Assembly: GCA_036703985.1 (NCBI GenBank)
Contig: DATNQN010000151.1
Location: forward strand, 1 to 64,000
Length of the DNA: 64,000 bases
Reading direction: 5' to 3'
Origin: Leptolyngbyaceae cyanobacterium
GTDB taxonomy: Bacteria > Cyanobacteriota > Cyanobacteriia > Cyanobacteriales > Aerosakkonemataceae
Shown: piece by piece, positions 26,978 to 35,977 of the stretch
Layout of the letters: the number at the start of each line of letters is the position of its first letter
Numbering within the stretch: the first letter of the stretch is position 1
Made by a program: the position numbers and the translations under genes
Notes under the pieces: generated by a model
What the model was told of the DNA's origin: nothing
Database searches by the model: none
Seen by the model: the letters and a program-made list of their open reading frames with translations, nothing else

Positions 26978-28579
26978 CTACGACAAAATAGCCGGCAATC
27001 CCACCTCCTTCGGCGCAACAAACTTACCGCTAAAACTCACCGCTTTATTCTCATAAGTTCTCGCCTCCGCCAACTCCCGCCGCAACTGCGCCCGTTCTAA
27101 ATCATCATCAACTCCCCCCAAAATATACACTATCAACTTAGTAGCTAAATCTCTGCCAGCAACCAAAACTCGCTTTTTATTCGGGTCATACAAAACACCA
27201 TACCAAAGCGATTCCGGATATTCCATATTACTAAAACCATCATCCGCGTCAAATTTATGCAATTTATCAAACACGGTTTGAAGCGAAAATCGGTTTTTAA
27301 ATACCACAATTCCCAAAGCTTGGGCCAAAGCTACTTGTCCTACCGGACGGAAAAGGATGTTACCTTCGCCGCCTTCTTTTTCAAAGCTGAAACGGCGCAT
27401 TTCTGGGGTTTCCGTACCGGATTCCAAACGACGAAAACTGGGCAGATTGGCTAAATTGTCAAATAATTTGGTAAATTCTGCAATGCCTTCTTCTAATTCC
27501 TCATCCTCCGGACGCATGGGAATTAAACCTTTTTTCTGGGGCAATTTCCATTGAGGAAATTTTGGCATCAGGTAACGTTCCGCCATTTCAGTTAATGCTT
27601 GCAAGGTGGTTAAAACTGTTGATTTGGCGGCGACGGTGGCACTATCCCAATTGACGCGGGGATTGCGTTTTTCTACATCTTTTAATATGGGATGAGTGAC
27701 AGCAATTTTTCTAGCAACAATCGCAAAACCGTTGTTTTCATCGAGTTGGGCTAGTTGTCCTTTAGTGAGGGGAACTGCCATTAAGTTGACGTGGACGAAA
27801 ACTGACCGGACTCTTCTTCTTGCTTCGTCGCGAGTTTCTCCCGGAACGACAGCAGAAATAAATTCAATACCGATTTTTTCTTTAGCTAAGTTTTGCAAAT
27901 AAGCGGGGTCGATTTGGAATTCGTCTCGCAAATCATCAACGGTAATGAAGCTACCAGCAGGTTTTTTCTCCTTTTTATATCGCTGGAGTTTACCTGTTTG
28001 GATTAACTCCATTAAACCTTGTACTCCCATTAAACGATGTTGTCCGTCTAAGGCAAAAATTGTGACATCTTCGGAAACGTTTAATAATCCTGCTTTGCCA
28101 TCTTTATCTAATGGAATAAAGTCAGCAGCGGATTTAATTGCTTTGCCATTACTTCCCCATTCTGGTGATTTTGGTTCGTCTACCCAAGGTTGATTTATGA
28201 CTACTAAAACTGGTGGGAATTTGTGATGTTTTCGGGCGGCTAAATATTGGGCTAATGATGCTTGGCGCGACCAATCTAAGGGACGTTGTTGAATTTCTTC
28301 GATTGTTTCGGCGTCGATTTCTACATTTTGGGTGTCGGCGTTGAATTTGGGACGGAAAAGGGGGAGGCGGGAGGCGAAGCGAACTCGACTGGCAAACCAT
28401 TCTAGGGTGACGGAACCGATATAAGCATCGCTGCCGCCCATTTCGATTTTTTGTACTAATATTTGGTCGTTTCGGCTGAGATATCTATCTAATAGTAAAG
28501 CTAGCGCCTGTTTTTCTTGATTTTCTCGTTCTAGGATTTGGCTGGCGAGGTCTGTTCCTGAGTTGCTGGGTATGGACAT
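26978..28579 (-). CDS. DGQHR-domain protein, dnd-associated
   Basis: A 533-residue protein with the DGQHR motif at residues 178-182 (FALDGQHRLMGVQ), flanked by the family blocks VTLEWFASRVRFASRLP and VFVHVNLMAVPLTKGQLAQLDENNGF. It belongs to the wider DndB/DGQHR family; the larger size and the location suggest the branch named DNA phosphorothioation-associated DGQHR protein 1. DndB itself is a repressor of dnd expression, so this one may regulate or sense modification. It is transcribed away from dndB, with a 215-bp divergent region. It contrasts with the other two DGQHR relatives here in length and in its C-terminal half. Confidence 0.82.
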   Translation of the reverse strand: MSIPSNSGTDLASQILERENQEKQALALLLDRYLSRNDQILVQKIEMGGSDAYIGSVTLEWFASRVRFASRLPLFRPKFNADTQNVEIDAETIEEIQQRPLDWSRQASLAQYLAARKHHKFPPVLVVINQPWVDEPKSPEWGSNGKAIKSAADFIPLDKDGKAGLLNVSEDVTIFALDGQHRLMGVQGLMELIQTGKLQRYKKEKKPAGSFITVDDLRDEFQIDPAYLQNLAKEKIGIEFISAVVPGETRDEARRRVRSVFVHVNLMAVPLTKGQLAQLDENNGFAIVARKIAVTHPILKDVEKRNPRVNWDSATVAAKSTVLTTLQALTEMAERYLMPKFPQWKLPQKKGLIPMRPEDEELEEGIAEFTKLFDNLANLPSFRRLESGTETPEMRRFSFEKEGGEGNILFRPVGQVALAQALGIVVFKNRFSLQTVFDKLHKFDADDGFSNMEYPESLWYGVLYDPNKKRVLVAGRDLATKLIVYILGGVDDDLERAQLRRELAEARTYENKAVSFSGKFVAPKEVGLPAILS

Positions 28580-28794
28580 TCGATTTTAGTTTTTCTTTGG
28601 GATGGGCCATTGGGGAATGGAGGCTGGAAAAAGCCTAGTCTATTTGTAAAACTTACCTATAAATAAAATTTTTGTCAATTTTGTTTTTAAAAACTTTAAG
28701 GTTTGTGATAAGATGATTGTAATGTAAACGCTTTAATACATACAAAGTAGATTTTGTCAATCAAAACTTATAAAATTTACTAAGATATGATGAG
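28580..28794. promoter_or_regulatory. divergent regulatory region, DGQHR / dndB operon
   Basis: This 215-bp AT-rich gap separates the leftward 533-residue DGQHR gene from the rightward coiled-coil and dndB genes, so promoters for both should lie here. No clear operator palindrome was seen. It is a natural place for DndB-type autoregulation. Confidence 0.55.
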
Positions 28795-29244
28795 ATGACG
28801 CAAACACCAGGTAATAACGGAAATTCCAGCAGATTAGACCGTATTGAGGCGATTTTAGAACGATCGGTCCAAGATAGTGCCGAATTGCGATCGGCCCTTA
28901 CCCAGCTAACTCAGCGGGTAGATACTCTTACCGATCGAGTAGATATCGTCACCAGGCGGATGGACAATTTTGTGGAGAGAGTGGCGCGATATGAGGAACA
29001 AAATACTCTCAATCACTCTGAATTAGTGCGAGGGCAATCAATGATGACCGAAGTAATCAGACAACTTACCCTTGGACAAGCACAAATTGCTCAAAATATC
29101 ACGCAAATACAGCAAAATATGACCCAATTGCAACAAACAGTAGTGCAAATAGAAGAAACTCAAGCATCTTTAGCAGCAGGACAAGAAAGACAAGACCGAA
29201 TTTTAGATTATTTAATCCGAAAAATTGAGGGAGAAAATGCTTAA
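28795..29244 (+). CDS. coiled-coil protein upstream of dndB
   Basis: A 149-residue protein, helical throughout, with heptad-like repeats: LTQLTQRVDTLTDRVDIVTRR then FVERVARYEEQN and ITQIQQNMTQLQQTVVQIEE. It has no enzymatic motif. Such Gln-rich coiled coils occur in cyanobacteria in many contexts, so the family says little. Its stop overlaps the dndB start by 8 nt, so the two are translationally coupled, which hints that it works with DndB, perhaps by oligomerising it. Confidence 0.72.
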   Translation: MTQTPGNNGNSSRLDRIEAILERSVQDSAELRSALTQLTQRVDTLTDRVDIVTRRMDNFVERVARYEEQNTLNHSELVRGQSMMTEVIRQLTLGQAQIAQNITQIQQNMTQLQQTVVQIEETQASLAAGQERQDRILDYLIRKIEGENA

Positions 29245-30349
29245 AACTCCTACACCTTCGTTTGAATATGTATTACCAGTAATTCGGGGGATTCAATCAG
29301 GGCGCGAGTACTACGTTTCCATGTGTCCGGTACGATTGTTGCCGAAACTTTTTCCGATGGATGATGAAGAAATACTGCCTCAAATGCGGGTAGGGCGTAG
29401 TCTCAATCGCCAAAGATTATCAGAAATTAGAGAATATATTTTAGATAATCGAAATAATTATACTTTTTCGGCAATCACCGCTTCCATTGATGCGGATATT
29501 GTTTTTGAACCAATTGATACTGATAAGGAAGGGCGCAAAATCGGGCGATTGCGTGTACCGATGGATGGGCGATTTATTATTAATGATGGCAAACATCGAC
29601 GGGCGGCGTTAGAATTGGCGTTGAAGGAAAACCCGGATTTGGGATATGAAACGATCGCACTTGTCCTATTTTTGGATATCGGTTTGCAGCGTTCTCAACA
29701 GATTTTTGCCGATCTGAACCGTTATTCCGTCCCTCCCGATCCTAGTTTAAATATTCTTTACGATCGCCGGGATGAACAAGCTATCGTGGTAAAAGCTGCG
29801 ATCGAACAAGTTGCCGTTTTTCGCACTCTCACCGATCTCGAACGTAGCAACTTACCAGCGCGATCGAGTAAGCTATTTACCCTCAATAACATTTATAATG
29901 CTACTCTTGCCCTGTTAGTTAATCATCGCGATCGCGAATTGGCAAAACAGATCCAAATTGCGGTAGATTTTTGGAACGCGGTTAGCAGCTACATCCCTGA
30001 TTGGCAAAGGGTTTTAGCGAAAAATGTAGAGGCTGGGGAGATTCGACGAGATTACGTACACTGTCATGCGATCGCACTTTCCGCTTTGGGCGCAATTGGC
30101 GCTACTCTCCTGTCTGTTTATCCCGAAAATTGGTCTGAATATTTAGGAGGTTTACAGCAAATCGATTGGACGCGAACTAATCCAGATTGGGTAGGACACA
30201 TTCTCTCTAAAAGTGGTTTTTCTCAGTCTCGTCATAGTGTTAATTGGATGGTTGTTTATTTGAAAAAGAGGTTGAATTTACCGCTGACATCGGATGAGGA
30301 AAAGTTGGGAGTTTTTGGGGATTTAAAAACCGCAGATGAAAACAGATGA
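29237..30349 (+). CDS. dndB: DNA sulfur modification protein DndB
   Basis: A 370-residue DndB, the regulator of phosphorothioation genes. The N-terminus FEYVLPVIRGIQSGREYYVSM (split here by a variable site) and the block RLSEIREYILDNRNNYTFSAI are typical. The DGQHR motif is present as DGKHR at residues 117-121 with Lys replacing Gln. In other bacteria DndB represses the dnd operon and reduces modification. I chose the ATG at 29237, preceded by GAGGGAG, over a TTG at 29225. The last seven codons (KTADENR) lie inside repeat copy D, so the C-terminus has been shaped by the repeat. Confidence 0.92.
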   Translation: MLKTPTPSFEYVLPVIRGIQSGREYYVSMCPVRLLPKLFPMDDEEILPQMRVGRSLNRQRLSEIREYILDNRNNYTFSAITASIDADIVFEPIDTDKEGRKIGRLRVPMDGRFIINDGKHRRAALELALKENPDLGYETIALVLFLDIGLQRSQQIFADLNRYSVPPDPSLNILYDRRDEQAIVVKAAIEQVAVFRTLTDLERSNLPARSSKLFTLNNIYNATLALLVNHRDRELAKQIQIAVDFWNAVSSYIPDWQRVLAKNVEAGEIRRDYVHCHAIALSALGAIGATLLSVYPENWSEYLGGLQQIDWTRTNPDWVGHILSKSGFSQSRHSVNWMVVYLKKRLNLPLTSDEEKLGVFGDLKTADENR

Positions 30350-30390
30350 ACGCAGATGTAGGCGATAGCCTTGCCTTAGGCTACGCAGAT
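30325..30390. repeat. 12-bp-period repeat, copy D, with embedded palindrome
   Basis: Forward GCAGATGAAAACAGATGAAC units start inside the dndB C-terminus and continue past its stop. They are then broken by the palindrome TAGCCT-TGCCTT-AGGCTA (30366-30383), a type of small palindromic cyanobacterial repeat, before a final CGCAGAT. The smaller palindrome appears to have inserted into the older repeat. Confidence 0.8.
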
Positions 30391-30398
30391 TTGTTGGC

Positions 30399-31574
30399 TT
30401 ATATCCATCCGAGATGCGCTTTTGCGGTGTTAACGGCGATTCTTACTGCATTAGCGCTAGCTGTTATTTTGTATGACTTGACTTGATTGTTAGTATCATA
30501 GCTAGACAAAACAATATTTCCATCCCAAACATTACTTCCTCTTAACCAACTAAGTTGAGCAATTTGTGAAACTTTTTCAGCATCAAAACTTATGCTATTT
30601 TTCTCATATGTATAGTATAATAGTCGTCCTAAAACTTCTAAACCAACACTTCTACCTAAGAGACAGTTTTCCTTGAATGCAGCTATTTCTTGAATTGTTA
30701 ATTCTTCAGCAGTTTTTTCAAAAATTGTTCGTGTATCGTTGCATTCTGAGAAAAGCTGATTTAGGCAACCCATTAGAGCTTCAGAAGCTTCTTTAATATC
30801 ATAATCTTTTAAATCATTATTTGGCTCATCAGTAAAAGCACAGCTTACCATCTTGGCGATATAATTTGTGGTGTAAATCAATTTCTTTTTAGTTTCAGGG
30901 GAGAGTTTTATTTTTTCAGTCTTACCGTGAAACATGGGTACTTTTTCAATTAATGTTTTAGTAATACCAACCCTACCCTCAAACTCACCAAATGATAACA
31001 GTAAAGTTTGATCAAGCTGTCTTGTTTGCGCCATATCTCGAAAATCTACTTGGCACTGATTGAAGTCTTCCTCTAAAACTAGAGTAATAGGAAAATCGTT
31101 ATCACCAATTAACTCGCCTTCAGGACTTTCGATCAATTCATGAATAGCGCGTTTGCGATGTTGCCCATCAGTAATATCTAACTTAACACCACGAGGAATG
31201 ATAACTAAGCAAATTCCTCTGCTCAATTCAATCACATCTATCTTGTTTGGGGCAACATTTGCTGTCAATGTCCCCAAAATCCACGGTTTGCCCTTCTTAG
31301 CTCTTTTAAGAATATATTCTTTAATTTCCTCAGCATGGCCTTTCACTTCTGGGCGATTTTTTCCTGTATCAGGATCATTATCAGTCGAAGGCTTTGCTTG
31401 CAGAAGAGTTGGTAAGTCTTCTGCTGGGACATTAATTTGTACCATTTTACGTCTGCCTTGCTGGAAAATTAACCCAGGATAGCATTTCTGGCGATGATAT
31501 TTTGCAAATAATGGCTCAAGCACATCATTAAGTTTTTGCTCCAGTTCAGGCTGAGGATAGTTGTTTTCAGACAT
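30399..31574 (-). CDS. DGQHR-domain protein, DndB paralogue
   Basis: A 391-residue relative of DndB with a canonical DGQHR motif at residues 136-140 (LDITDGQHRKRAIHEL). Supporting blocks are ILGTLTANVAPNKIDVIELS before and FRDMAQTRQLDQTLLLSFGE after. The start at 31574 is preferred to a TTG at 31592. It is transcribed towards dndB and diverges from dndC with about 170 bp between them. Three DGQHR-type genes in one island is more than the single dndB of described systems; this one is placed to control the dndCDE promoter. Confidence 0.82.
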   Translation of the reverse strand: MSENNYPQPELEQKLNDVLEPLFAKYHRQKCYPGLIFQQGRRKMVQINVPAEDLPTLLQAKPSTDNDPDTGKNRPEVKGHAEEIKEYILKRAKKGKPWILGTLTANVAPNKIDVIELSRGICLVIIPRGVKLDITDGQHRKRAIHELIESPEGELIGDNDFPITLVLEEDFNQCQVDFRDMAQTRQLDQTLLLSFGEFEGRVGITKTLIEKVPMFHGKTEKIKLSPETKKKLIYTTNYIAKMVSCAFTDEPNNDLKDYDIKEASEALMGCLNQLFSECNDTRTIFEKTAEELTIQEIAAFKENCLLGRSVGLEVLGRLLYYTYEKNSISFDAEKVSQIAQLSWLRGSNVWDGNIVLSSYDTNNQVKSYKITASANAVRIAVNTAKAHLGWI

Positions 31575-31655
31575 ATAAAGGAATAAAATCAAAAAAAGCT
31601 ATTTAATTATCATAGCGCTATTAGGGGGTGTAAATTACAGATGATATATGATAAG

Positions 31656-31683
31656 TTGACAAAATAACAACAAAAAATATTTT
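31656..31683 (+). promoter_or_regulatory. candidate dndC promoter
   Basis: TTGACA at 31656-31661 matches the -35 consensus and TATTTT at 31678-31683 (four of six to TATAAT) follows after 16 bp. AGGAG at 31735-31739 then sits 9 nt before the dndC ATG. The divergent DGQHR gene begins within 85 bp on the other side. Confidence 0.4.
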
Positions 31684-31748
31684 CTGTAAGAAAATGAACA
31701 ATAATTTAATATCTTGTAAAACAATCAGTAATATAGGAGTTTTTAAAT

Positions 31749-33377
31749 ATGACAAATACTCAGAAAAATTTGCTTTTTACGTCTCGTACAATAGAAGAAT
31801 TAATCGACGACATAGAAAAGCTGAATCAAGAAATACAAGAGTTGTACTCTTTAGATGAAATTCCCTGGATTTTAGGGTATAGTGGTGGCAAAGATAGCAC
31901 AGCAACTTTACAGCTTGTATGGAATGCTATTAGCTGTATTCCAGTGGAAAAACGCACTAAAACTATTTACGTAATTACAACAGATACTCTGGTAGAAAAT
32001 CCTATAGTTTCTGCTTGGGTACGCCAATCTGTAGAACGAATTAAAAAAGCAGCAAAAGAACAAAATATCCCTATACAGCCTCATTTACTTCATCCAGAAG
32101 TTAAAGATACTTTCTGGGTAAATTTAATTGGAAAAGGCTATCCAGCACCTCGAAATGGATTTCGTTGGTGTACCGATCGGATGAAAATTGAGCCAGTTAA
32201 CCAATTTATTCGCAATGTGGTTAGAGTAAATGGTGAAACCATTGTTGTCTTAGGTACACGCAAGGCTGAAAGCAGCAAACGTGCAGCAACAATGCTCAAG
32301 CATGAAGCTGGTAGAGTACGCGATCGTCTTAGCCCTAATGCACGTCTACCTAATTCCTTGATTTACAGTCCTATCGAAGATTGGCGTAATGATGAAGTTT
32401 GGATTTATTTAAATCAGTGGAAAAATCCTTGGGGAAATAGTAACAAAGATTTATTTACTATGTACCGGGGTGCAACAGCAGATAATGAATGTCCTTTAGT
32501 TGTCGATACTTCTACGCCTAGCTGTGGTGATTCTCGCTTTGGCTGTTGGGTTTGCACAATGGTAAATCAAGATAAATCTATGGAGGCAATGATTCAAAAT
32601 GATGAAGAAAAAGAATGGATGTTGCCTTTGCTTAATATTAGGAATGAATTAGATATCAAAGATGATCGCGAAAAAAGAGATTTCCGTCGTATCTATGGAA
32701 AAGTAGAGCTTTTTGAGCGAAACCTTGAGGGTGAAACCTCTGTCGAACCAATCCCTGGCCCATATACTAAATTTTGGCGCGAACATTGGCTAAGAAGAGT
32801 ATTAAAAGCACAAACCGAAGTTCGTCAAACTGCGCCACCAGAAATGCGCGATATCACCCTCATTACTCCTGAAGAACTTAGCGAAATTCGACGCATTTGG
32901 CTAGAAGAAAAACACGAGTTCGATGATAGCTTACCCCGAATTTATGAAGAAGTCACGGGCGAACCATTCCAAGATGTTCGTCCCGGCGCAGAAAGAACCT
33001 TATTAGGTAGCGATGAATGGGCGGTATTAGAAGAAGTTTGTGATGACGATAATATGCACCTCGAACTGATGTCAAGACTTATCGACACAGAACGGCAATA
33101 CTATACCAAATCTCGCCGAACTGGTATCTATGACGATTTAGAAAAATGCTTTGAAACTAGTTCTCGTTCCAAAGAAGATGCTATTCAAAAAGCCCACGAT
33201 AAACGAAACTACCAAGAAGCAGCTAATGAAGGTGATGCGGAAAAGTTAAAAAGTACGGTTCATGGTTTGAAAACGGTTGAAAATCCAGTCAAAAAGTCTG
33301 AAAAGGATATTACGCAATTGGGGTGGGGGAGTTTGAAGTTCCCGGTGAAGGATGTGGATAGTTTAGATGAGGAGTAG
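31749..33377 (+). CDS. dndC: DNA sulfur modification protein DndC
   Basis: A 542-residue PP-loop ATPase of the PAPS-reductase family that activates the DNA backbone for sulfur insertion. The PP-loop SGGKDST starts at residue 45 (ILGYSGGKDSTATLQLVW). FRWCTDRMKIEP near residue 140 holds the first conserved cysteine, and the cluster CPLVVDTSTPSCGDSRFGC then WVC holds the others, which in DndC bind a 4Fe-4S cluster. It takes sulfur from a cysteine desulfurase (DndA or IscS); no desulfurase gene is in the window, so a housekeeping one must serve. Repeat copy E starts within 6 bp of the stop. Confidence 0.96.
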   Translation: MTNTQKNLLFTSRTIEELIDDIEKLNQEIQELYSLDEIPWILGYSGGKDSTATLQLVWNAISCIPVEKRTKTIYVITTDTLVENPIVSAWVRQSVERIKKAAKEQNIPIQPHLLHPEVKDTFWVNLIGKGYPAPRNGFRWCTDRMKIEPVNQFIRNVVRVNGETIVVLGTRKAESSKRAATMLKHEAGRVRDRLSPNARLPNSLIYSPIEDWRNDEVWIYLNQWKNPWGNSNKDLFTMYRGATADNECPLVVDTSTPSCGDSRFGCWVCTMVNQDKSMEAMIQNDEEKEWMLPLLNIRNELDIKDDREKRDFRRIYGKVELFERNLEGETSVEPIPGPYTKFWREHWLRRVLKAQTEVRQTAPPEMRDITLITPEELSEIRRIWLEEKHEFDDSLPRIYEEVTGEPFQDVRPGAERTLLGSDEWAVLEEVCDDDNMHLELMSRLIDTERQYYTKSRRTGIYDDLEKCFETSSRSKEDAIQKAHDKRNYQEAANEGDAEKLKSTVHGLKTVENPVKKSEKDITQLGWGSLKFPVKDVDSLDEE

Positions 33378-33382
33378 GATGG

Positions 33383-33466
33383 TTTTTTTTACCACAGATG
33401 TCCACAGATGAACACAGATGAACACAGATGTAAGTGTTATGTTTTTTGTGGGATGGAGAGATTAAG
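33383..33466. repeat. 12-bp-period repeat, copy E (forward)
   Basis: TTTTTTTTACCACAGATGTC opens the copy at 33383, followed by three CAGATG units spaced 12 bp and the GTGGGATGGAGAGATTA spacer seen in other copies. It occupies half the gap between dndC and dndD and would be transcribed with them. Confidence 0.9.
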
Positions 33467-33542
33467 GATTTGCTATAGTTTTTATGGCTGATGGTAAAAT
33501 TCTTAAGGCAGTTATTCGTTACCAATTACTTATTACTAAATC

Positions 33543-35525
33543 GTGAAATTCATTGAACTTGTCCTGCAAAATTTTGGCCCTTACGCAGGACGACAAGTGA
33601 TTAATTTATCTCCGGAAGAAAACGGCAAGAGTTGCCCGATTATTTTGTTTGGGGGTATGAATGGGGGTGGTAAAACTACTCTGATGGATGCGATTCGTCT
33701 GGCGCTTTACGGACAACGGGCTCAATGTTCTACTCGTGGCAATTTAGGTTATAGCGATTTCCTCACTCAATGCGTTAATCGTCACACTCCACCCACGGAA
33801 AAAACGCGCATTGAATTGTTATTTGAACATATCGAATATAACCAAGTCATCGAATTACGTATCGTTCGTTATTGGACGGCTAACCCCAAAGATGGTAAGG
33901 ATCATTTGGGTATTCTGGATGGAGAATGGCCCGATACTGCTTTAGCGGAAACTTGGGATGAATATATCGAGAATTTGTTACCTTTAGGGATTTCTAATTT
34001 ATTTTTATTTGACGGCGAACAAGTCAAGGAATTGGCAGACCTCGATACGCCACCCCCCCTGGTAGTGGATGCCATCAAGTCACTTTTAGGATTAGAATTA
34101 GTTGACCGCCTTTCAGTAGATTTAGATATTCTAGTTAGCCGCAAACGCAAACAATTAGCAGGGGCAAAAGAACTAGCAGATTTAGATGAAATCGATCGCC
34201 AACTTAAACAGTATAATGAAGATTTGCAAGGCGTTACTCAAAATATCGCAAATCTCAACAATCAATTAGAAATCAACAATAAAAATCATCGAGAAGCTTA
34301 TCACAAATTCCTGTCTGAAGGTGGTAAAATTGCCGCTGAAAAAACTCAGATTGACCTGCAATTAGAACAAACCAGGAAAGCCACCCAAAATCAGCGAGAA
34401 AGTCTGTGTGAACTAGCCGCAGGAAGCCTCCCCTTAGCTTTGATTCAACCCCTCCTGATCGCTGCCGAAAAGCAAGGAGACAAGGAAACTCGCTATGCCC
34501 AAGCCCAAGCAGCGCAGGAGTTGATTAAAGAACGCGATCGACGTTTATTAGATAAACTCAATCAGCTAAAAATAACTGCCCCAAAAATCAAACAAATTCA
34601 AACATTTCTGGATGCCGAAAATGAAAACCTCATCCAAGATATTGACATATCGGAAGACCTCTGGTTAGGGGCTGATAGCGAGACTCTAAAAAAACTCGAT
34701 ATCTTATTAAATCACGAACTCGATCGAGAAATCAAAACCGCCCAAGACCAACTAACATATCTGCAACAATTAGAAACAGAAATCGACTCCCTGGAAAGAC
34801 AACTCGCCGCTGCTGCTGCCCCCGAAATATATCAGCAATTAGTTGATGCCGTCAGCGAAACCAAGAACCAAGTATTAAAAGTAGAAATTGCCATAGAAAA
34901 AGCCGAACGATTAAAAAAAGACATCGAAATTGCGATCGCGCAACTCAAAAAAGACCTCCTTGCCTATGGCGAAGAAGTAATGAACCGCAAAAACACCGAC
35001 CACATCATCGCTTCCGCCGCCAAAGTGCAAAGAACCTTGCAACTATTCCGCGAGAAACTTACCCTCAAAAAACTCAACAAACTAGAAATTCAAGTAACCG
35101 AATGTTTCCGCTATCTCCTGCACAAATCCAACTTAGTCCATCGCGTCGTCATCGATGCCAATAACTACAGCCTTTCCCTCTTCGATCCCGAAGGAAAACC
35201 AGTACCCAAACATCGCCTATCCGCTGGAGAAAAACAACTATTAGCCATTGCCTTCTTATGGGGATTAGCCAGAGTTTCCGGACGGCAATTACCTGTTGCG
35301 ATCGATACTCCATTAGGACGATTAGATTCATCCCATCGCAGCAATTTAGTCGAGAAATATTTCCCCTCAGCTTCTCATCAAGTCATCTTACTTTCCACCG
35401 ATACAGAGATAGGAAAAACCGAAGTAGAGAACTTAGAAAAACAAGAAGCGATCGCGCGGAAATACTTGTTGAAATATAATGTTGATGAGAGACAGACAGT
35501 TGTAGAGGAGGGATATTTTTGGTAG
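33543..35525 (+). CDS. dndD: DNA sulfur modification protein DndD
   Basis: A 660-residue SMC-like ATPase of the phosphorothioation machinery, thought to use ATP to open or nick DNA for sulfur exchange. Walker A reads GGMNGGGKTTLMDAIRLALY near residues 37-56. Coiled coils run through about 205-290 and 395-500. The ABC signature LSAGEKQLLAIAFLWGLARV starts near 560 and Walker B with D-loop (VAIDTPLGRLDSSHR) near 586. No zinc-hook CxxC is seen. The start is GTG at 33543. It is much closer to described DndD proteins than the paralogue at 23140-25203. Confidence 0.95.
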   Translation: MKFIELVLQNFGPYAGRQVINLSPEENGKSCPIILFGGMNGGGKTTLMDAIRLALYGQRAQCSTRGNLGYSDFLTQCVNRHTPPTEKTRIELLFEHIEYNQVIELRIVRYWTANPKDGKDHLGILDGEWPDTALAETWDEYIENLLPLGISNLFLFDGEQVKELADLDTPPPLVVDAIKSLLGLELVDRLSVDLDILVSRKRKQLAGAKELADLDEIDRQLKQYNEDLQGVTQNIANLNNQLEINNKNHREAYHKFLSEGGKIAAEKTQIDLQLEQTRKATQNQRESLCELAAGSLPLALIQPLLIAAEKQGDKETRYAQAQAAQELIKERDRRLLDKLNQLKITAPKIKQIQTFLDAENENLIQDIDISEDLWLGADSETLKKLDILLNHELDREIKTAQDQLTYLQQLETEIDSLERQLAAAAAPEIYQQLVDAVSETKNQVLKVEIAIEKAERLKKDIEIAIAQLKKDLLAYGEEVMNRKNTDHIIASAAKVQRTLQLFREKLTLKKLNKLEIQVTECFRYLLHKSNLVHRVVIDANNYSLSLFDPEGKPVPKHRLSAGEKQLLAIAFLWGLARVSGRQLPVAIDTPLGRLDSSHRSNLVEKYFPSASHQVILLSTDTEIGKTEVENLEKQEAIARKYLLKYNVDERQTVVEEGYFW

Positions 35526-35535
35526 AGTAGGATAG

Positions 35536-35586
35536 TTTTTTTTTACCGCAGATGAAGACAGATGAACGCAGATGAACGCAGATGGG
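35536..35586. repeat. 12-bp-period repeat, copy F (forward)
   Basis: TTTTTTTTTACCGCAGATGA opens the copy 11 bp after the dndD stop, followed by GACAGATGAACGCAGATGAA units. The GxxExxY start codon (35562) lies inside it. The 46-nt segment 35538-35583 is an inverted match to 35981-36026 with two mismatches by eye. Confidence 0.9.
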
Positions 35587-35951
35587 AAATAAACCAGATT
35601 ACGGAGAAGATTATCGGTTGTGCTTTTACGGTGGGGAATAATTTGGGGTGTGGTTTTTTGGAGAAAGTTTACGAAAATGCTTTGGCATACGAATTACGTA
35701 AGACGGGACTACGAGTTCAAACACAGTATCAAATTAGAGTTTATTATGATGGCATAGTCGTTGGAGAATTTGCCGCAGACTTATTAGTAGAAGAATGCGT
35801 TTTAGTAGAACTAAAAGCCATCAAAACCATGACTGAAAAAGATAGGTCTCAATGCCTAAACTACCTTAAAGCAACCAACCTAACCATTTGCCTACTCATC
35901 AACTTCGGCAACCCCCAAGTCGAAATCAAACGAATAGCCCGCAACTTTTAA
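35562..35951 (+). CDS. GxxExxY protein (PD-(D/E)XK-like)
   Basis: A 129-residue member of the GxxExxY family, named for the motif seen here as GFLEKVYENALAYELR near residue 28. EFAADLLVEECVLVELKAIK around 65-85 has the Asp...Glu-x-Lys layout of the PD-(D/E)XK nuclease fold. Function is unknown. Its first seven residues, MNADERR, are encoded by repeat copy F, and an inverted copy G follows the gene, so gene and repeats look like one mobile or shuffled unit dropped between dndD and dndE. It is transcribed with the dnd genes if no terminator intervenes. Confidence 0.88.
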   Translation: MNADERRWEINQITEKIIGCAFTVGNNLGCGFLEKVYENALAYELRKTGLRVQTQYQIRVYYDGIVVGEFAADLLVEECVLVELKAIKTMTEKDRSQCLNYLKATNLTICLLINFGNPQVEIKRIARNF

Positions 35952-35977
35952 CCCCCAACCAAAAAAACAATCAAAAT

